Part shown: positions 59,801 to 64,000 of the stretch, piece by piece | Numbering within the stretch: the first letter of the stretch is position 1 | How the letters are laid out: every line of letters starts with the position of its first letter | Assembly (NCBI GenBank): GCA_943735955.1 | Contig: OX030955.1 | Location: 10,218,147 to 10,282,146 of the forward strand | Direction: 5' to 3' | Source: Piscicola geometra | Taxonomy: Eukaryota; Annelida; Clitellata; Hirudinida; Piscicolidae | DNA length: 64,000 nucleotides | Program-made: the position numbers and the translations under genes | The notes under the pieces: generated by a model | What the model was told of the DNA's origin: nothing | What the model saw: only the letters and a program-made list of their open reading frames with translations | Database searches by the model: none

Positions 59801-60118
59801 TAAGAGGGGTTGTAGAATTGAAAATGGTAGAGTAAAAAAGTGGTTGTAGAGGTATAGATGTTGGTGGTGCAAGTTTGATGTTGGACATGAAGGGATGAAA
59901 GTGATGAAGGATTGAAATGATTATGGTTAAGGAATTAACATTGAATATGGTGCTTTCATAATTTTTGTAACAGTGGTGGTGAATTTGAGAAAAAAGAGAG
60001 AAATTATCAAGATATAGAATGACAATTATTAAGAGCTTTTCGCTAGTCATTAAGAGACAGTGTGGTGAGGTAATGGAAGCTTGTGAGTGATGGAGGTTGT
60101 CTAATAACTCTAATTATC

Positions 60119-60227
60119 ACGCACACACACACACTCACACACACCCACACTCACACACACACACACACACCCACACACACACACACACACACCCACACAC
60201 ACAAACACACACACACACACACACACA
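60119..60227. repeat. (CA)n with CACCCA/CACTCA interruptions
   Basis: Interrupted CA tract of about 110 bp. Confidence 0.9.
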
Positions 60228-60317
60228 TCATGGTCCTTCAATCATTTTCAACTAGCCTTTTACCACCTTAATTCACTCTCAAATCCAATAGAATTTTTCT
60301 TTTATTTTTATTAAAAT

Positions 60318-60352
60318 GCGCTATATAAATAAGTAGTGATTGATTGCTTGGG
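60318..60352 (+). mobile_element. SINE-type 3' tail (GCGCTATATAAATAAGTAG)
   Basis: GCGCTATATAAATAAGTAG followed by TGATTGATTG, nearly identical to positions 1-36 of the window (CGCTATATAAATTATTAGTG then ATTGATTGATTG). Probably the 3' end of a second SINE family. Confidence 0.5.
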
Positions 60353-60559
60353 TGATGAAAAGAACCAAGAATAAAAAGATCGACGGAGTCACATTCGAGT
60401 TTCGATGACGTCACGAATTTGATGTGAATAAGAGGTGTGGAATGTGTGGTGAGGGTTAGTGAGGATTACACAGCGGGAGACAGCGACATGAGAGAGTCCA
60501 AAAGAAGACTTGGGTGCTGCTATTGGCTGCTTCATAGGAAGGTATTTACAGAGAATAAC

Positions 60560-60608
60560 ACACATACACACACACACACACACGCACACACACGCACGCA
60601 CACACACT

Positions 60609-60679
<71 letters not shown>

Positions 60680-60716
60680 GCACACACATACACACGCACA
60701 CACACACACAAACACT
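60560..60716. repeat. (CA)n microsatellite with CACGCA interruptions
   Basis: CA tract of about 155 bp with several G substitutions and TCA interruptions. Confidence 0.9.
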
Positions 60717-61239
60717 TAACCAGACAATAACCACCATCTCCCCAGTGAATCATGCGTCTATTAAAAGCCCATTCGACACACAAGTGTTATCAACCACTCT
60801 TCCAAGTCATGGCCACCATACAGTATGTGTGTTTGAACGTGGCTTTGTGTGTGTGTGTGTATGTGTCAATATGAAACTATGTGTGTGCAGCCATGTGTGT
60901 CTGTCTGCATGTATATGTGTCATGACGCTTTCAAGTGGGCCTGAAAAGTTAATATAAATAAAAGAGGTAGTTAATTGGTCAGGAATGACGGTCATTAGAG
61001 AAGTGATGGGCGGTTTGTTAGCTTTAGGGAAGCCTGTGTCTTGCTTGTTACGAGTGTTGATTTTTAAATATGTTTTCAAGATGTTTTAAAATGTTAAAAA
61101 GCTTTTTTTTCTTTAGTTTTTGTAGTATTTTTAAATATCTGAAAATCTATTGAGTTGAAAAGCAATTTAAAAGTTAAATTTCAAAACTGTCTAGAGGTTA
61201 GCATTAAAAAACAAAACGTAGATGAATATTCTTAACGTG

Positions 61240-61300
61240 GCGACGCCACGTCATGGCGTAAACCCGGACGAGCTTCAAGACCACTGTGCAAGGTAACTAG
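61240..61300 (-). mobile_element. SINE 3' fragment
   Basis: On the minus strand it contains CTTGAAGCTCGTCCGGGTTT then ACGCC, the SINE 3' core. A nearby CGTGGCGACGCCACG palindrome borders it. Confidence 0.55.
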
Positions 61301-61855
61301 TACTTGGCAAAGCCCTCAGAAAAACGTCTCACCAAAATAAATCCACGAAAAAGTTGATGCTACAAAAACCATCTCGCAATTCAATTGGTTGAAGTTTTGT
61401 TAGACTCCTCCCATTGCACGAACACTCACTCTTGATAAGCTGGCATCTTTTGCTTCATCAGACTCCTTTGCTTATAATTCAAAAGTTCCATTCATCTTTC
61501 CGAAGTTTATTAGAAGTAATTCGCAGTATGGTTTTAAAGTTTAGTCCTGAGATTTACATCTGTGTTTTAACAACTTAAAATTAACAAGAGTTATAACTTT
61601 GGTAACAACGGTAACCTAGCAAGCTTTTCTGAGTGTGTGCTGAGCGCTGTTGCAATGCTGAAGAACGACACTTGAGCGTTGTAGTCCACTTAGAAAGGTG
61701 TCTTCAGTGAAGAGAAAGAGATTGTAAAAGTCATCCATCAGATACATCAACAAGATATCTTTTCAAATAAAAAAACTGCACAATTAAAACTATTGGCAAC
61801 TTACAACCACTACATCATTTCATCATCACTACCACCACGAACACCACACCACACC

Positions 61856-62485
61856 ATGGATACATGCATACAAATGCCAGAAGAACTCGGCTTAAAACTC
61901 CAAGCCACCTCAGGCAGCGGTAACTTGATGGAGATGGGCGTGAGTGTGTGGGCGAAACGCGATTTGAAGCCTGGTCTGGTGTGGAGCGACAAAGAAGGGA
62001 TGATGCGTCTGGAACGTCTCGAAGTCTTCTCTCTTCTGGATCGACAAGACGTCAGTGGGTTCTTGTGTGTGTGTGTGGTGGTTTATGGTTTGATGGGTTA
62101 TGGTATATGGCTACTGGGGGCAGGTGATTCATTGAACTTCAACGATTACATATGTATGGCTGGCAACTTATAATGGTTTTAAAGCTCACGAAATATCCCT
62201 AAGCGGGTATCATAAATATCATTCTCACGCGCTGTTTCTAATTAGAAAGAAGATTCGTGAAATGTAAATCTTAAAAAAGCGCAATTCCAGCTTTAAATAG
62301 AGATTATAAAAATATTAAAGCAAATGCAATCCCTAGAAACTTTGATAAATGCAATAACCTGCGCCATCATCAGCATAAGAGACAATCGCCCTAATAGTCC
62401 TTATCAGAGCATCCCTAATCGATCACCATCCTTCTCGCTTGTCATCGTACATTAAATGTTTTTCTGTGTGTGTGTGTGTGTTTGT

Positions 62486-62560
<75 letters not shown>

Positions 62561-62583
62561 AGTGTATGTGTGTGTGTGTGTGT

Positions 62584-62648
<65 letters not shown>

Positions 62649-64000
62649 ACAGTGTGGGGCAGAGTTATTGAAAGAGGGAATTGTTTATCAAAGAATGCAT
62701 CTGGAAGCAACTAATGAGACAATAATAATAATAAGAGTAATAATAAAAATAATAAGAGTAATAATAAAAATAATAAGAGTAATAATAAAATATTGAATGG
62801 TGGTAGAAACATGTGTTGTAGACCATGTATCAACAAAAAGAATTGTATCAAAATAAAATGGAAAATATAGGGTTAAGAATAATGATAATATTACTCTATA
62901 AAATAATAAATGTAGTAATTTCCTTTTTATTATTATTATTAATTGGAGATGATGATGATGATAAAAAGGATAATGGTCTGTGCTTCATTGATTTAGCTTC
63001 ACTAAAAGCCTTCATAAATATCGCTGTTGACTATATGCAAATGCACAAGTACATGCAGGCAAACATACAGACGGATATACATACATACAAACAAACACAT
63101 ACTTTAAGTTATTGTCTATAACTAAGAGCAAGTATTCATACTGACACGTTTCCATCAGCGAACAGTTGTCGTAGTTGCAGAGTTGTTAGAGTCTCTCAAC
63201 TTGTTGTTAATTATGTGTACACTTTGTAGCAGTGGTTGTATTTGAAGAAATTCTATAGCGCGATATTGTGTGGATCTATATTTTAAATACATACGTAAGA
63301 TATTCTTTGGATGGTAAAAAAAAACTCAATGAAAAAATCTTCAAATCGAGAGATGACAGTGGTTTGTAAGTCTTAAGTCTTGATAGTCGTAATGGTGATG
63401 GTGGATGTGCTTGATTGGAGAAGGCGCTCATGGAAGAGTGATTATGGTTAAGTGAGGGTGCTTGTGCTCGAAATCGAGATAAGATGCCTTTGTGGTGTCT
63501 CTGGGGTGTTGGGGTGTTTGAAGTGAGCATTTGGTATGCTCTTTTGTGGGAGATTCCATGCATTAATTCCTACTTAATCTGTGTTTTATCTTCGATTTAG
63601 GTTGTTGTCTCTTAAGTCATGAACTATTTTCATGAAAGTCGTTATATAAGTTTTTATTCCAAAATGTATCTTAAAATCAAAATTTTATTCTCAAATAAAT
63701 AGGTTCGATACAGCTTCGGATGTGTGGAAGAGGTGTGCGAGGTGGAAGGGCGACCAGTGAGGCACTGTAACTGGGTCAGATTTCTCCGTTCTTCCAGAGA
63801 TCCATGTCAGGTCAACGTGCTGGCCAAGGTCATCGGGTCAACTGCTACATTCGAGGTCATCAGGCCGATTGCTCCCATGCAAGAGTTGATTGCATTTTTC
63901 CAGCCACGTGATCACTGCGAAAAGGTGTTGATGCACTTGAAAGACTTGAAGCCTGTCGGGGAAGAGTTAAAGAAATCTTTAAATAGTTTGACTCAAAATT
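61856..64000 (+). CDS. PR/SET-domain protein (PRDM or FOG type), 5' part
   Basis: Two exons: 61856-62050 (65 codons, phase 0) and 63703 to beyond the window edge. Exon 1 reads MDTCIQMPEELGLKLQATSG, then GVSVWAKRDLKPGLVW, the opening of a PR domain (peptide after LPxEL, then G-V-WAKRxLxxG). Exon 2 continues VRYSFGCVEEVCEV, then HCNWVRFLRSSRDPCQVNVL and the closing strands IGSTATFEVIRPIAPMQELI, matching the NWxRFxRxA and PIxPxxEL signatures of the family. These proteins usually carry downstream zinc fingers and act as nuclear regulators of transcription. No zinc finger is visible before the window ends. The exon may end at a donor (GAAAAG|GTGTTG, about 63920). The start codon is the first in-frame ATG after a repeat-rich leader; an earlier exon is possible. 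The paralogue is not assigned. Confidence 0.75.
62464..62643. repeat. (TG)n microsatellite in the PR-domain gene intron
   Basis: TG tract with three GTCAGTG interruptions. Confidence 0.93.
62721..62790. repeat. 24-bp (AATAATAAGAGTAATAATAA) minisatellite
   Basis: Three tandem copies in the PR-domain gene intron. Confidence 0.8.

Noticed and set aside
59468..60050. Thr/Pro-rich minus-strand frames over the 45-bp minisatellite
   Set aside because: Unit length divisible by three keeps frames open; no splice or start evidence.

Overview
This window is nuclear DNA from an invertebrate animal. It is AT-rich, its genes are split into many short exons with canonical GT/AG junctions, and its introns hold very long microsatellites, minisatellites and transposon copies. 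The gene content (WDR48, MINDY3, a Gab/DOS docking protein, a NHERF-type PDZ scaffold, a PR-domain protein, and a MIG-17-like metalloprotease) and intron style suggest a lophotrochozoan, possibly a leech-like annelid. The taxon is an inference; no species marker was recognised. No tRNA, rRNA or CRISPR was seen.

Layout. 105-7199 (+): 3' part of a reprolysin-type metalloprotease gene whose C-terminal half is six tandem six-cysteine (PLAC-like) modules, one exon each. 7633-12789 (+): complete MINDY3 deubiquitinase in 12 exons. 14098-14705 (+): small two-exon gene for a type I membrane protein. 15948-25929 (-): complete WDR48/UAF1 in 20 exons (679 aa). 26357-29781 (+): DH-domain RhoGEF in 9 exons, divergent from WDR48 across about 430 bp. 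31959-38200 (-): three-PDZ NHERF-like scaffold in 8 exons, with a hAT transposon in its intron 5. 40343-42836 (-): Gab/DOS docking protein in 4 exons. 46315-49371 (-): single-pass membrane protein with a long cytoplasmic tail. 55912-57202 (-): first exon of an unrecognised secreted basic protein. 61856-64000 (+): first two exons of a PR/SET-domain gene that runs off the window.

Exon models were built by translating the sequence, placing GT/AG sites and checking that phases join. For WDR48 and MINDY3 the joined proteins follow the known families closely. The genes do not form an operon. MINDY3 and WDR48 both act in the ubiquitin system (K48-chain deubiquitinase; activator of USP1/12/46), while NHERF, Gab and RhoGEF are cortical signalling proteins.

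Repeats. The introns carry (CA)n, (TAG)n, (TA)n, (CATC)n and many 10-45 bp minisatellites. Dispersed elements are a tRNA-headed SINE family (at least eight copies or fragments), a pair of inverted GC-ended repeats (about 5450 and 15085), a hAT element with intact 8-bp target duplication, and an 830-bp terminal-inverted-repeat element at 53804-54633.
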